From Alphaproteobacteria bacterium (GTDB lineage Bacteria > Pseudomonadota > Alphaproteobacteria > ATCC43930 > CGMCC-115725), in assembly GCA_030039775.1 (NCBI GenBank), contig JASHUX010000261.1, forward strand, positions 1 to 9,606: a DNA stretch of 9,606 nt. The letters run 5' to 3'. Both the position numbers and the translations under genes were made by a program. Below the pieces are notes generated by a model. It was given only the letters and a program-made list of their open reading frames with translations, did not search any database and was not told where the DNA came from. Shown here piece by piece: positions 1 through 6,806 of this stretch; positions within the stretch are counted from its first letter, which is position 1, and the number at the start of each line of letters is the position of its first letter.

Positions 1-671
1 CCGGTGCGGGGCGCGGCACGCTCGAGCAGATGTTCGCGCAAGCGGCATCGGGCGGAAAGAAGGAGCTAGCAGTCGTCGTCAAATCCGACGTGCAGGGTTC
101 GCTCGAAGCCATCACGGCGTCGCTGGAAAAACTTTCGACCGACGAGGTGTCGAACCGCGTGCTTCACGCCGCGGTCGGCGGCATCAGCGAAAGCGACGTC
201 ATCCTGGCGAAGGCGTCGAACGCGCTGATCATCGGCTTCAACGTCCGCGCCAATCCACAAGCACGCGAACTGGCGCGGCGGGACGGCGTCGAAATCCGCT
301 ATTACTCGATCATCTACAACGTGATCGACGACATGAAACAGGCGATGGGCGGCTTGCTGTCGCCGACCACGCGCGAGCGCTTCCTCGGCAATGCCGCGAT
401 CCGCGAGGTGTTCAACATCTCGAAGGTCGGCAAGGTCGCGGGCTGCATGGTGACGGAGGGCGTCGTCAAGCGCGGCGCCAAGGTACGCCTCCTGCGCGAC
501 AATATCGTGGTCCACGAAGGCACGCTGAAGACGTTGAAGCGCTTCAAGGACGAAGTCCGCGAGGTGCGCGACGGTTTCGAGTGCGGCATGGCGTTCGAGA
601 ACTACGAGAACATCCAGGTTGGCGACGTCATCGAGTGCTTCGAAATGGAAGAAGTCGCCCGGGCGCTTTAG
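1..671 (+). CDS. infB: Translation initiation factor IF-2, C-terminal fragment (5' end outside window)
   Basis: IF-2 is the GTPase that brings initiator fMet-tRNA to the 30S subunit and promotes 70S joining. Only about the last 222 residues are visible, in frame from base 3 with no start, beginning [10 protein letters not shown]. The G domain lies outside the window. The first part ([18 protein letters not shown] onward) matches the IF-2 domain after the second beta-barrel. The last ~100 residues, from about the [14 protein letters not shown] segment, form the C-terminal barrel that recognises fMet-tRNA, with the family signatures [41 protein letters not shown] and GDVIECFE. The Met at base 30 is internal, not a start. 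The reading frame is intact to a TAG stop. It ends 6 bases from the stop of the convergent DUF2889 gene, so rbfA and truB, the usual downstream partners, are not here. Identification is very secure. Confidence 0.96.
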   Translation, partial: GAGRGTLEQMFAQAASGGKKELAVVVKSDVQGSLEAITASLEKLSTDEVSNRVLHAAVGGISESDVILAKASNALIIGFNVRANPQARELARRDGVEIRYYSIIYNVIDDMKQAMGGLLSPTTRERFLGNAAIREVFNISKVGKVAGCMVTEGVVKRGAKVRLLRDNIVVHEGTLKTLKRFKDEVREVRDGFECGMAFENYENIQVGDVIECFEMEEVARAL

Positions 672-680
672 GCCGGCCTA
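669..680. repeat. Perfect 12-bp palindrome formed by two convergent stop codons
   Basis: The sequence TAGGCCGGCCTA is a perfect inverted repeat. Its left TAG is the infB stop and its right CTA is the TAG stop of the convergent DUF2889 gene. There is no loop and no T-run on either side, so it does not look like an intrinsic terminator. It may simply reflect two TAG stops around a GC palindrome. The palindrome is seen directly; any function is doubtful. Confidence 0.6.
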
Positions 681-1259
681 GCCTCCCGCTTTCTTGGCGA
701 ACTCGGGCCATTGGCGCGCGACCACGTCGCGCTCGTCGGAAAAGGCATAGCAGGAATTGAGTAACGTCGGCCGCTCCCGTGGCGTCGCGGCATCGGCCGC
801 GTCGGCCTTACTGCGCTTGTAGAGGTCGCGCTGGATCAGCGGCATGACGGTTTGGAACGCGGTAGTGCCGACCGGACCGAGCAGCTCGACCAGATGCGTG
901 CAGCCCTCGGTACCGCCGAGCCGATCGCGCACCTGCTTCCGGAAGCCCGGCCCGATGCGCAAGCCGACGAGACGCTGAAAATTCGGCGTGACGTCGGGGC
1001 AGATGCGATAGGGGCTTGCGTCGGTGACCGCCTCAACCGCGTGGATCGTCAGCGTGTCGTCGATGGTGAGACGGATCGACATGTCGTGGATCGGCGACCC
1101 GGGCGCGACTTCGCCGCGCTCGCGATTGCCGAAGCCGTAGGTCTTCACGTCGGTGATGTGACCTTCGATGTCCCACAGCCCGTCGCCGCGGCGGAAGCCT
1201 TGGCAATGGACTTGGCGCGTATGGATATGCTCCCGAGCGACGGCGGACGATAGCGGCAT
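678..1259 (-). CDS. DUF2889 family protein, unknown function
   Basis: A 193-residue protein with the pattern I recognise as DUF2889, a proteobacterial family without an established function. Visible signatures in order: HTRQVHCQGFRRGDGLWDIE (residues 13-32), HITDVKTYGF (34-43), PIHDMSIRLTID (56-67), LVGLRIGPGF (97-106), GGTEGCTHLVELLGP (115-129), TTAFQT (132-137) and a C-terminal NSCYAF...RQWPEF. His and Cys residues sit in these conserved blocks (H13, C19, C88, C120, H122, C170), which could mean metal or redox chemistry, but that is inference. There is no signal peptide or membrane segment. I chose the ATG at 1259 because homology begins just after it; the frame stays open for 89 more codons, but those are low-complexity Arg/Ser/Pro residues overlapping aroB. 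The start lies 22 bases after the aroB stop, with a GAGAG ribosome site about 7 bases ahead, so it is probably the third gene of the aroK-aroB unit. Family call is firm, function unknown. Confidence 0.87.
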   Translation of the reverse strand: MPLSSAVAREHIHTRQVHCQGFRRGDGLWDIEGHITDVKTYGFGNRERGEVAPGSPIHDMSIRLTIDDTLTIHAVEAVTDASPYRICPDVTPNFQRLVGLRIGPGFRKQVRDRLGGTEGCTHLVELLGPVGTTAFQTVMPLIQRDLYKRSKADAADAATPRERPTLLNSCYAFSDERDVVARQWPEFAKKAGG

Positions 1260-1281
1260 GGCGGAACTCTCGTGACAGGAA

Positions 1282-2418
1282 TCAGGGCGAGACAGCGTCG
1301 GCCGGCGCGGACGAACCGGCGGCGTTACCGAGGAAATCGAGCAGGGTTGCGGGCGCGACATCGGCGGTGACAAACACCTCGCCGATGCGGCGCGGCAGGA
1401 TAAGCGTGATCTTGCCGCCTTTGACCTTCTTGTCGCGGCGCATATGAGCGAGCAGCGTCGCGGCATCGCGCACGCGCTCGGGCAGCGCCGCGAGGCTCGT
1501 GTGCAGGCCGGCGGCGGAAAGGACACGCTTCACGTGTGCGGCTTCATCCTGCTTCCAATGGCCGAGCCGCGCCGCAAGATCGCCGGCGAGACACATGCCG
1601 AGGGCCACGGCTTCGCCATGCAATAGCGTCGACCCGAATCCCGTCTCGGCTTCGAGCGCGTGACCGAAGGAATGACCGTAATTCAAGATCTGTCGCTCGG
1701 CCGATTCGCGTTCGTCGGCGGCGACGACCTCGGTCTTAATCTCGAGACTGCGGCGCACCGCGTGGTCGCGCGCCGCGCCTCCGCCCGCGAGCAGCTTGGC
1801 GCCGTTCCGTTCGAGCCAGGCGAAAAATTCGGCGTCGCGGATCACGCCGTATTTCACGACCTCGGCATAGCCGGCGAGCAATTCGCGCTGCGGCAAGGTG
1901 TCGAGCGTCGCCGTGTCGGCCAATACCAGCACCGGCTGATGGAACGCGCCGACCAGGTTCTTGCCTTGCGGCGTGTCGATCGCGGTCTTGCCGCCGACCG
2001 CGCTGTCGACTTGGGCCAACAGCGTCGTCGGGATCTGCACGTAATCGATGCCGCGGAGCAGCGTCGCCGCGGCGAACCCGGTCAAATCGCCGATCACGCC
2101 GCCGCCCAGTGCGATCAGCGGCGTGCCGCGCTCAATGCCGAGCGTCAGAATGTCCTCGCACAGTTTCGAGAAATGAGCGAAGTCCTTGGTCTGCTCGCCG
2201 GGCGGCAGAACGATCTCACGATGCGCGATTTTGGCCGCGTCGAGCGATTTCGTCAGTGTCGCCAAGTGAAGCGGCGCGACATTCGAATCGGTCACGACGA
2301 CGGCGCGCTTCAACCGGATGACAGGCTCGATCAGCGCGCCGGCTCGGGTCAGCAGCCCGGAGCCGATATGAACGTCGTAGCCGCGCCGGCCGAGCGCGAC
2401 GCGCAATATCTTGCTCAT
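1282..2418 (-). CDS. aroB: 3-dehydroquinate synthase
   Basis: Second step of the shikimate pathway: converts DAHP to 3-dehydroquinate using NAD and a divalent metal, in the cytoplasm. The 378-residue product is of usual length. Visible motifs: the glycine-rich GGGVIGD (105-111) that binds NAD; QIPTTLLAQVDSAVGGKTAID (128-148) with active-site Lys144; KNLVGAFHQP (153-162); and the metal ligands Glu186 (in AGYAEVVKYG), His249 (in LNYGHSFGHALE) and His267 (in LLHGEAVALGM). RRDKKVKGG near the C terminus is also typical. The ATG at 2418 was chosen because homology starts within a few residues and it overlaps the aroK stop by 4 bases (ATGA), implying translational coupling. The frame is open for 133 more codons upstream, but that stretch is the aroK gene in another frame. 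All expected catalytic residues are present. Confidence 0.97.
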   Translation of the reverse strand: MSKILRVALGRRGYDVHIGSGLLTRAGALIEPVIRLKRAVVVTDSNVAPLHLATLTKSLDAAKIAHREIVLPPGEQTKDFAHFSKLCEDILTLGIERGTPLIALGGGVIGDLTGFAAATLLRGIDYVQIPTTLLAQVDSAVGGKTAIDTPQGKNLVGAFHQPVLVLADTATLDTLPQRELLAGYAEVVKYGVIRDAEFFAWLERNGAKLLAGGGAARDHAVRRSLEIKTEVVAADERESAERQILNYGHSFGHALEAETGFGSTLLHGEAVALGMCLAGDLAARLGHWKQDEAAHVKRVLSAAGLHTSLAALPERVRDAATLLAHMRRDKKVKGGKITLILPRRIGEVFVTADVAPATLLDFLGNAAGSSAPADAVSP

Positions 2419-2981
2419 GGCGTCACCGCCGCAGCACCGGCCTCGGGATGGCCGGCAATATAGTCTTCCAAACGCGCCATGATAGCGGCGACCATTTCCT
2501 CGGGCGGACCGTCGCCCGAATTGATGGTAAACGTGGCGTCGGCATAGACGGGATGCCGCTCCGCCATCAGCTTTTCCAGAATCGCGCGTTTGTCGCCTTG
2601 CTTCAACAGCGGCCGATGATTGCGCCGCGCCACGCGCGCCAACAAAATATCTATGTCGGCCTTGATCCAGACGGTGATCGCGCGCTCTTTCAAGAGCGCG
2701 CGGGTGCTCGCATCCATGAAGGCGCCGCCGCCGGTCGCTAGCACATGCGGCGCACCGTCGAGCAGCCGCGCGATCACGCGGCGCTCGCCGTCGCGGAAAA
2801 AAGCCTCGCCACGACACACGAAAATCTCTTCGATGCTTTGCCCGGCCGCGGCTTCGATTTCGGTGTCGGCGTCGACGAACGGCAGGTTCAGTTCCTGGGC
2901 GAGACGGCGGCCGACACTCGTCTTGCCGGCGCCCATCAACCCGACCAGGGCGACGGTGCGGCGCAGCTCGAGATTGCTCAT
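2415..2981 (-). CDS. aroK: Shikimate kinase
   Basis: Phosphorylates shikimate at the 3-hydroxyl with ATP, the fifth step of the shikimate pathway. The 188-residue product has an NMP-kinase-like P-loop fold: Walker A GLMGAGKT (14-21), FVDADTEIE (35-43) with Asp37 and Asp39, FFRDGER (61-67) with the shikimate-contacting Arg, ATGGGAF (82-88), and lid motif HRPLL (122-126). Arg142 in ERHPVY (141-146) is also typical. The ATG at 2981 gives the normal N terminus, with the P-loop 14 residues in. Another in-frame ATG 44 codons upstream (3113) would overlap the divergent 46-aa gene and adds sequence unlike the family. The ribosome site ahead of 2981 is weak, leaving some doubt about the exact start. 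It is the first gene of the aroK-aroB-DUF2889 unit and overlaps aroB by 4 bases. Its promoter must lie in 2982-3087 or beyond, but I see no strong minus-strand match. Confidence 0.95.
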   Translation of the reverse strand: MSNLELRRTVALVGLMGAGKTSVGRRLAQELNLPFVDADTEIEAAAGQSIEEIFVCRGEAFFRDGERRVIARLLDGAPHVLATGGGAFMDASTRALLKERAITVWIKADIDILLARVARRNHRPLLKQGDKRAILEKLMAERHPVYADATFTINSGDGPPEEMVAAIMARLEDYIAGHPEAGAAAVTP

Positions 2982-3000
2982 CGTGACAATGCGCGGCGCG

Positions 3001-3029
3001 TTGAAACGCTCATGCCGTACCGATAGACT
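3001..3029 (+). promoter_or_regulatory. Candidate sigma-70 promoter for the 46-aa protein to accA unit
   Basis: On the plus strand, TTGAAA at 3001-3006 (5 of 6 to the -35 consensus) and TAGACT at 3024-3029 (4 of 6 to the -10 consensus) are separated by exactly 17 bases. Transcription would start near 3036, giving a leader of about 50 bases before the ATG at 3088. The gap 2982-3087 is the only place in the window where two units diverge, and its part around 3036-3068 is AT-richer than its surroundings. This is a consensus match only; the aroK-direction promoter is not evident. Confidence 0.45.
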
Positions 3030-3087
3030 GCCGCCGTTTGGCCATAAAATCAGCCTAACATAAGAACACGGAACCAGCGCGGCGAAA

Positions 3088-3228
3088 ATGGCGAGAGTGT
3101 TTCTGACGGTCATCGGCCTCTTGATTGTCGTTGCCGCGATCGGCGTCGCCTATTTCGCCATCACGGATGTGCCGCCGCCATCCGGCAAGATCGAGCATGT
3201 GATTCCCGAATCGCGCCTGCCGAAATGA
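3088..3228 (+). CDS. Small single-span membrane protein, 46 aa, function unknown
   Basis: A short gene with ATG at 3088 and TGA at 3226. The 46 residues comprise MARVF, a hydrophobic segment (about 4-25, LTVIGLLIVVAAIGVAYFAI) and a short polar tail, TDVPPPSGKIEHVIPESRLPK. The tail pattern, a Pro run followed by a hydrophobic-charged stretch ending in RLPK, resembles small hypothetical proteins I associate with this position in Rhodospirillales genomes; that is recollection, not a search. It is either a single-pass inner-membrane protein with a periplasmic tail or an uncleaved signal anchor. The gene ends 4 bases before the ATG of the exported 562-residue protein, so the two are very probably co-translated and may act together. 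The ribosome site is weak. Support for being real: plausible composition for a membrane peptide, tight spacing, and an otherwise empty gap. No function can be assigned. Confidence 0.72.
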   Translation: MARVFLTVIGLLIVVAAIGVAYFAITDVPPPSGKIEHVIPESRLPK

Positions 3229-3232
3229 GCCG

Positions 3233-4921
3233 ATGCGAATCGGAATCGCGCTAACGATTTTGTCTCTGGCCGCGATGCTTGCGGCGACGCCTCCGGCGTC
3301 GGCCCAGGACGATCAGCAACAACCGGGTGCGCCCTTGCGTCTCGTGGCGCCGACGCCCGTCCCCGACCGCGAAGTGCCTTCTGCAGACGAGGTGCCCGCC
3401 GGTATCGGCGCCACCACGCTCGCGCCGCTCGATCCGAGTTGGGGCGATGCGTTGCCGAAGAACGAGACGGCGCTGCCGCGCGATATGTGGGAAGGCACGT
3501 CGCGCGCCGTCCTGCGTGCGCTGCTCGAACAGCTCGGTCCAAGCGAATCGCCCGGCCTTCGTGCGCTGGCGCGGCATCTGTTGCTCAGCGGCGGCGCGGT
3601 GCCCGGCGGCGCCGATCCGGCCGATGCTCCGAGCCTCCTTGTGTTGCGGGCATCGGCGCTGGCGCGACTCGGCGACTTCGGTGGCGCCGCAACGGTGCTC
3701 GACAATTTCCCGGACAAGAAGGGCGAGGCGGCGGACCGGCTGCGAATCGAGCTGGCGTTTGCGGCGACCGACACGAGCGACGGGTGCCGGCGTGTGACCG
3801 CCGGTCTGACGAATTATCAGAACGTTTGGTGGGATCAGGCCAACATCGTCTGCCAATTCGTCTTGGGTGCGCGCGACAAGGCGGTGCTGGCGCTCGACAT
3901 CATGCATGATCGCGATGCCGCGCCCGATCCCCTGTTCGATACGCTAGTCGCAGCGGCGACCGGGCATGCCGCCAGATTGGACAAGCGCGCGACGCTGACG
4001 CCGTTGCAGGCGGCGCTGTGGGGCGTCGGTAAGCGGCCGCTTCCGGCCGAGGTCATTGCGGCGATGGATCCGGCGACAGCGGGCGCGTTTGCCGGCAGCG
4101 CCGCACCGGTGCCGAACCGTCTCGCGGCCGCCGAACGCGCAACGGAACTTGGCGCCTGGCCGCCCGATCGGCTCGCCGCGTTGTACGGCAAGGCCGCCGG
4201 TGCCGCCGCGCCCGGCGATGAGGCGGCGGGCGATACGCCGGCAGGCCGCGCCGCATTGTTCGTGATCGCTCAACACGACGGCGACGCCGCGCAGCGCGTA
4301 CGGGCGCTAAGCTCGTTCCTCGAATCGGCACGCCGGCACGATCTCTATTTCGCCGCGGCGCAGATGGCGGCGCCGATCATTGTGGCGCTCGGGGCGGGCG
4401 ACGCGACGAAAGATTCCGCGCCGGAATTCGTTCGCGCGATGATCGCCGCGGGCCGGGTCAAGGATATCGTGCCGTGGCTGCCGTTATTGGCGAACGCCGA
4501 TCCGCTCGTTACGGCGGTGGGCGCCATCGACGGCATGCGGCCCGACGATAAGGTGACCGGTGAGGCGCTGGTCGTGCTGTCGCTGCGGGCGAAAGAGTCG
4601 GCTGGCGCTATCGGTCTTTATCTCATGCTGACCAGCGAGTTCGGCGCGCCGCCCTCCGCGCACGAGTTGGCGGCGCAGATGGGGCGCGCGCATCAAGCGA
4701 CCGTGCCGAGCGCGGCGGTATGGCTCGCGCTACAGCGCGCGGCCGCCGGTCATCGTCTGGGCGAAACCATCCTCGCCGGTCTCGTCGTTGCCGAAGACGG
4801 CGTCCATGTTGCCGCCGAGCCGCTACTGTTGCAGCGCGTGATCGCGGCGTTGCGCGCGGTGAACCTCGATGACGCGGCGCGCGTCGTGGCGCGGGAAGCC
4901 GCTGTGGCGGCGGCTCTCTAA
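3233..4921 (+). CDS. Exported alanine-rich helical protein, 562 aa, function unknown
   Basis: I do not recognise a characterised family. The N terminus is a good Sec signal peptide: Arg2, hydrophobic core IALTILSLAAMLAA, then PPASA with likely cleavage after Ala24. Next comes a Pro-rich linker (about 25-70), then LPRDMWEGTSR (81-91), and a long Ala/Leu-rich body that reads as antiparallel helices. Helical hairpins such as LLVLRASALARLGDFGGA (135-152) suggest TPR- or HEAT-like repeats without a clear consensus. Two cysteines, Cys185 and Cys207, could form a disulphide in the periplasm. No catalytic motif and no second membrane segment is visible. Such Ala-rich proteins have sometimes been labelled antifreeze-glycopeptide-like in related genomes, a composition artefact I would not adopt. 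The start follows the 46-aa membrane gene by 4 bases and the stop shares a base with the xerD start (TAATG). Role may be as a periplasmic scaffold or adaptor; that is inference. Confidence 0.85.
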   Translation: MRIGIALTILSLAAMLAATPPASAQDDQQQPGAPLRLVAPTPVPDREVPSADEVPAGIGATTLAPLDPSWGDALPKNETALPRDMWEGTSRAVLRALLEQLGPSESPGLRALARHLLLSGGAVPGGADPADAPSLLVLRASALARLGDFGGAATVLDNFPDKKGEAADRLRIELAFAATDTSDGCRRVTAGLTNYQNVWWDQANIVCQFVLGARDKAVLALDIMHDRDAAPDPLFDTLVAAATGHAARLDKRATLTPLQAALWGVGKRPLPAEVIAAMDPATAGAFAGSAAPVPNRLAAAERATELGAWPPDRLAALYGKAAGAAAPGDEAAGDTPAGRAALFVIAQHDGDAAQRVRALSSFLESARRHDLYFAAAQMAAPIIVALGAGDATKDSAPEFVRAMIAAGRVKDIVPWLPLLANADPLVTAVGAIDGMRPDDKVTGEALVVLSLRAKESAGAIGLYLMLTSEFGAPPSAHELAAQMGRAHQATVPSAAVWLALQRAAAGHRLGETILAGLVVAEDGVHVAAEPLLLQRVIAALRAVNLDDAARVVAREAAVAAAL

Positions 4922-5847
4922 TGGACGGAAAAGCGGCCGTGGCGCCGACACCGCGTCATCTCGAGGCATTTCTCGAAATGCTGGCAGCGGAGCGGGGCGC
5001 CGCGCGCCTCACCGTCGCCGCCTATCGGAACGATCTCCTCGATGTCGCGCGGTTCTTGAAGCGTGGTTCGCTCGACGCGGCGACCAGCGACGATCTGCGC
5101 GCTTATCTCGCCCGCCTGTCGCGGCTCGGGATGGCGCCGCGCAGCGCCGCGCGCAAGCTTTCGGCGCTGCGCCAGTACTTCCGCTTCCTGGTGTTGGAGC
5201 GTGTGCGCGCGGACGATCCGACGGCGCCGCTCGATGCGCCGCGGCTCGGCCGTCCGTTGCCGAAAGTGCTGAGCCAAGATGAGGCGTCGGCCTTGGTGGC
5301 GGCGGCGCATGCCAAAGAAGGCACCGACGGCGCGCGGCTCGTATGTCTGCTCGAGCTGCTCTACGGCTCCGGCCTACGCGTCTCGGAGCTGGTTGGGTTG
5401 CCGCTCGCGGCGGCGCGCGGCGACAAGCGCTTCCTTGTGGTGCGCGGCAAGGGAGACAAGGAGCGGCTGGTGCCGCTGTCGCCGCCGGCGCGCGCGGCGC
5501 TTGACGCCTACCTCGCCGGACGTGCGGCGTTTCTCAAGCCCAAGACAGAATCGCGCTACCTGTTTCCGTCACGCGGCCGCAGCGGCCATCTGACCCGCGA
5601 GCGCTGCGCGCAATTGCTCAAGCAACTGGCAATCGAGGCCCGCCTCGATCCGGCGCGTTTGTCGCCGCATGTACTCCGCCATGCGTTCGCGAGCCATCTC
5701 CTCGATCACGGCGCCGATTTGCGCAGCGTCCAGGAAATGCTCGGCCATGCCGACATCGCCACCACGCAGATCTACACGCACGTCATGGGCGACCGCTTGC
5801 AAAAGCTGGTGGCGACTCATCATCTTCTGGCGAGGAAGAAATCATGA
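4921..5847 (+). CDS. xerD: Xer-family tyrosine recombinase (XerD-like)
   Basis: XerC/XerD recombine dif sites to resolve chromosome dimers, activated by FtsK at the division septum. The 308-residue product has the usual length and two-domain plan: an N-terminal SAM-like core-binding domain (about 10-95, with LTVAAYRNDLLDVARFL and the SAARKLSALRQYFRFL helix) and a C-terminal catalytic domain. All six catalytic residues are visible: Arg153 (GSGLRVSELVGL), Lys177 (RGKGDKERLVPL), His250 and Arg253 (LSPHVLRHAFASHLLDHGADLR), His276 (LGHADIATTQ) and the nucleophile Tyr285 (IYTHV). XerD rather than XerC is favoured by position next to accA, common in alphaproteobacteria, but I cannot separate the paralogues firmly by eye. 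The ATG shares one base with the previous stop and the end overlaps the next gene by 4 bases (ATGA). Nothing nearby suggests an integron or phage. Confidence 0.9.
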   Translation: MDGKAAVAPTPRHLEAFLEMLAAERGAARLTVAAYRNDLLDVARFLKRGSLDAATSDDLRAYLARLSRLGMAPRSAARKLSALRQYFRFLVLERVRADDPTAPLDAPRLGRPLPKVLSQDEASALVAAAHAKEGTDGARLVCLLELLYGSGLRVSELVGLPLAAARGDKRFLVVRGKGDKERLVPLSPPARAALDAYLAGRAAFLKPKTESRYLFPSRGRSGHLTRERCAQLLKQLAIEARLDPARLSPHVLRHAFASHLLDHGADLRSVQEMLGHADIATTQIYTHVMGDRLQKLVATHHLLARKKS

Positions 5848-6806
5848 GCTTCACCGAGGTCGCCGAGAAAAGGCCGCGGCTCAACCGCAGCCAACTGTCC
5901 GTGCCGGCGAGCGAGCCGCGTTTTTTTGCGAAAGCGGCGGCAAGTGCGGCGGACATCGTGATGCTCGATCTCGAAGACTCGGTCGCCGCGAACGAAAAGG
6001 ACGAGGCGCGCAGGAACGCGATCGCCGCGCTGCACGATGTCGATTGGCACGGCAAGACCATGTCGCTCCGCGTCAACGGGCTCGATACGGCTTTGATGTA
6101 TCGCGACGTCGTCGACGTGGTGGAGCAGGCGGGCGACAAGCTCGATCTGCTGATGATTCCGAAGGTCGGCGCCGCCGGCGACGTTTACGCGCTCGACATG
6201 CTAGTGACGCAGATCGAACGTGCGAGGGGTTACACCAAGCGCATCGGGTTGGAGCTGCAAATCGAATCCGCGCTCGGCATGCAGAATATCGACGCCATTG
6301 CGGCGGCGTCGCCGCGCAACGAATCGCTGCATTTCGGTCCGGGCGATTACGCCGGCTCGATTCAGGCGCGTACGCCCCATATCGGCGGCGCAGTGCCGGA
6401 ATACGCCATGCGCACCGACACGGGCGAAACTCATTGGGGCGATCCCTGGCATTACGCGCTGTCGCGGATCGTGGTCGCCGCGCGCGCCAACGGCCTCCGG
6501 CCTATCGACGGGCCCTACAGCGACTTCCATGACCCGGGTGGGTTTCGGGCGGCTGCGCGGCGCGTGGCGGCGATGGGCGTCGAAGGCAAATGGGCGATCC
6601 ATCCGTCGCAAATCGCGTTGGCCAACGAGATCTTCACGCCGGCGCCGCACGAGGTCGAGCGCGCCCACCGCATCGTCACCGCGATGGCCGACGCCGCGCA
6701 ACAGGGACATGGTGCGGTGACGCTGGAGGGGCGGATGGTCGACGCCGCGTCGATCCGGCAGGCCCAAGCGCTGCTCAAGAAGGCGGAGATGGCGGCGGCC
6801 CGCTGA
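5844..6806 (+). CDS. Malyl-CoA lyase-like enzyme (HpcH/HpaI aldolase / citrate lyase beta family)
   Basis: A 320-residue TIM-barrel CoA-ester lyase closely resembling alphaproteobacterial L-malyl-CoA/beta-methylmalyl-CoA lyase (Mcl1), which cleaves malyl-CoA to glyoxylate and acetyl-CoA, and methylmalyl-CoA to glyoxylate and propionyl-CoA. Visible blocks: [17 protein letters not shown] (36-52), LRVNGLDT with Arg76, DLLMIPKVG (101-109), LELQIES with Glu141, FGPGDYAGS with Asp168, HWGDPWHYA (197-205), [14 protein letters not shown] (223-236), [19 protein letters not shown] (248-266), and a C-terminal [10 protein letters not shown] with Asp300. By family knowledge Arg76 would hold the substrate, Glu141 and Asp168 the Mg ion, and Asp300 supply a catalytic base; these positions line up with Mcl1. 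The start overlaps the xerD stop (ATGA) and has a good GAGGAA ribosome site 6 bases ahead. The stop shares a base with accA (TGATG). The exact substrate, or a malyl-CoA thioesterase role, cannot be decided from sequence alone. Confidence 0.88.
   Translation: MSFTEVAEKRPRLNRSQLSVPASEPRFFAKAAASAADIVMLDLEDSVAANEKDEARRNAIAALHDVDWHGKTMSLRVNGLDTALMYRDVVDVVEQAGDKLDLLMIPKVGAAGDVYALDMLVTQIERARGYTKRIGLELQIESALGMQNIDAIAAASPRNESLHFGPGDYAGSIQARTPHIGGAVPEYAMRTDTGETHWGDPWHYALSRIVVAARANGLRPIDGPYSDFHDPGGFRAAARRVAAMGVEGKWAIHPSQIALANEIFTPAPHEVERAHRIVTAMADAAQQGHGAVTLEGRMVDAASIRQAQALLKKAEMAAAR

Noticed and set aside
664..690. Bidirectional intrinsic terminator between infB and the DUF2889 gene
   Set aside because: The palindrome has no loop and no flanking T-run on either strand.
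1260..1526. N-terminal extension of the DUF2889 frame by 89 codons
   Set aside because: The extra residues overlap aroB in another frame and are low-complexity Arg/Ser/Pro; homology begins at the ATG at 1259, which has a ribosome site.
1660..2463. Open frame (267 codons) on the plus strand opposite aroB
   Set aside because: Antisense to the full-length aroB with all catalytic residues; Arg/Gln/Val-rich sequence with no motif, as expected from GC skew at third positions.
2419..2817. N-terminal extension of the aroB frame by 133 codons, as a possible AroK-AroB fusion
   Set aside because: The extension is the aroK gene read in a different frame, not kinase sequence. The two genes are separate and overlap by ATGA.
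3229..3542. Minus-strand frame across the start of the exported protein gene (3150-3542)
   Set aside because: Arg-rich shadow frame over the 46-aa gene and the signal-peptide region; no domain and no plausible upstream signal.
4921..5847. Tyrosine recombinase as sign of an integron, phage or genomic island
   Set aside because: Length, motifs and neighbours fit housekeeping Xer; there are no attachment repeats, no tRNA target, no cargo genes and no base-composition shift.
6590..6805. Upstream start for accA extending it by 72 codons
   Set aside because: The extension is the lyase gene in another frame; AccA homology starts at the ATG at 6806, giving the usual length.
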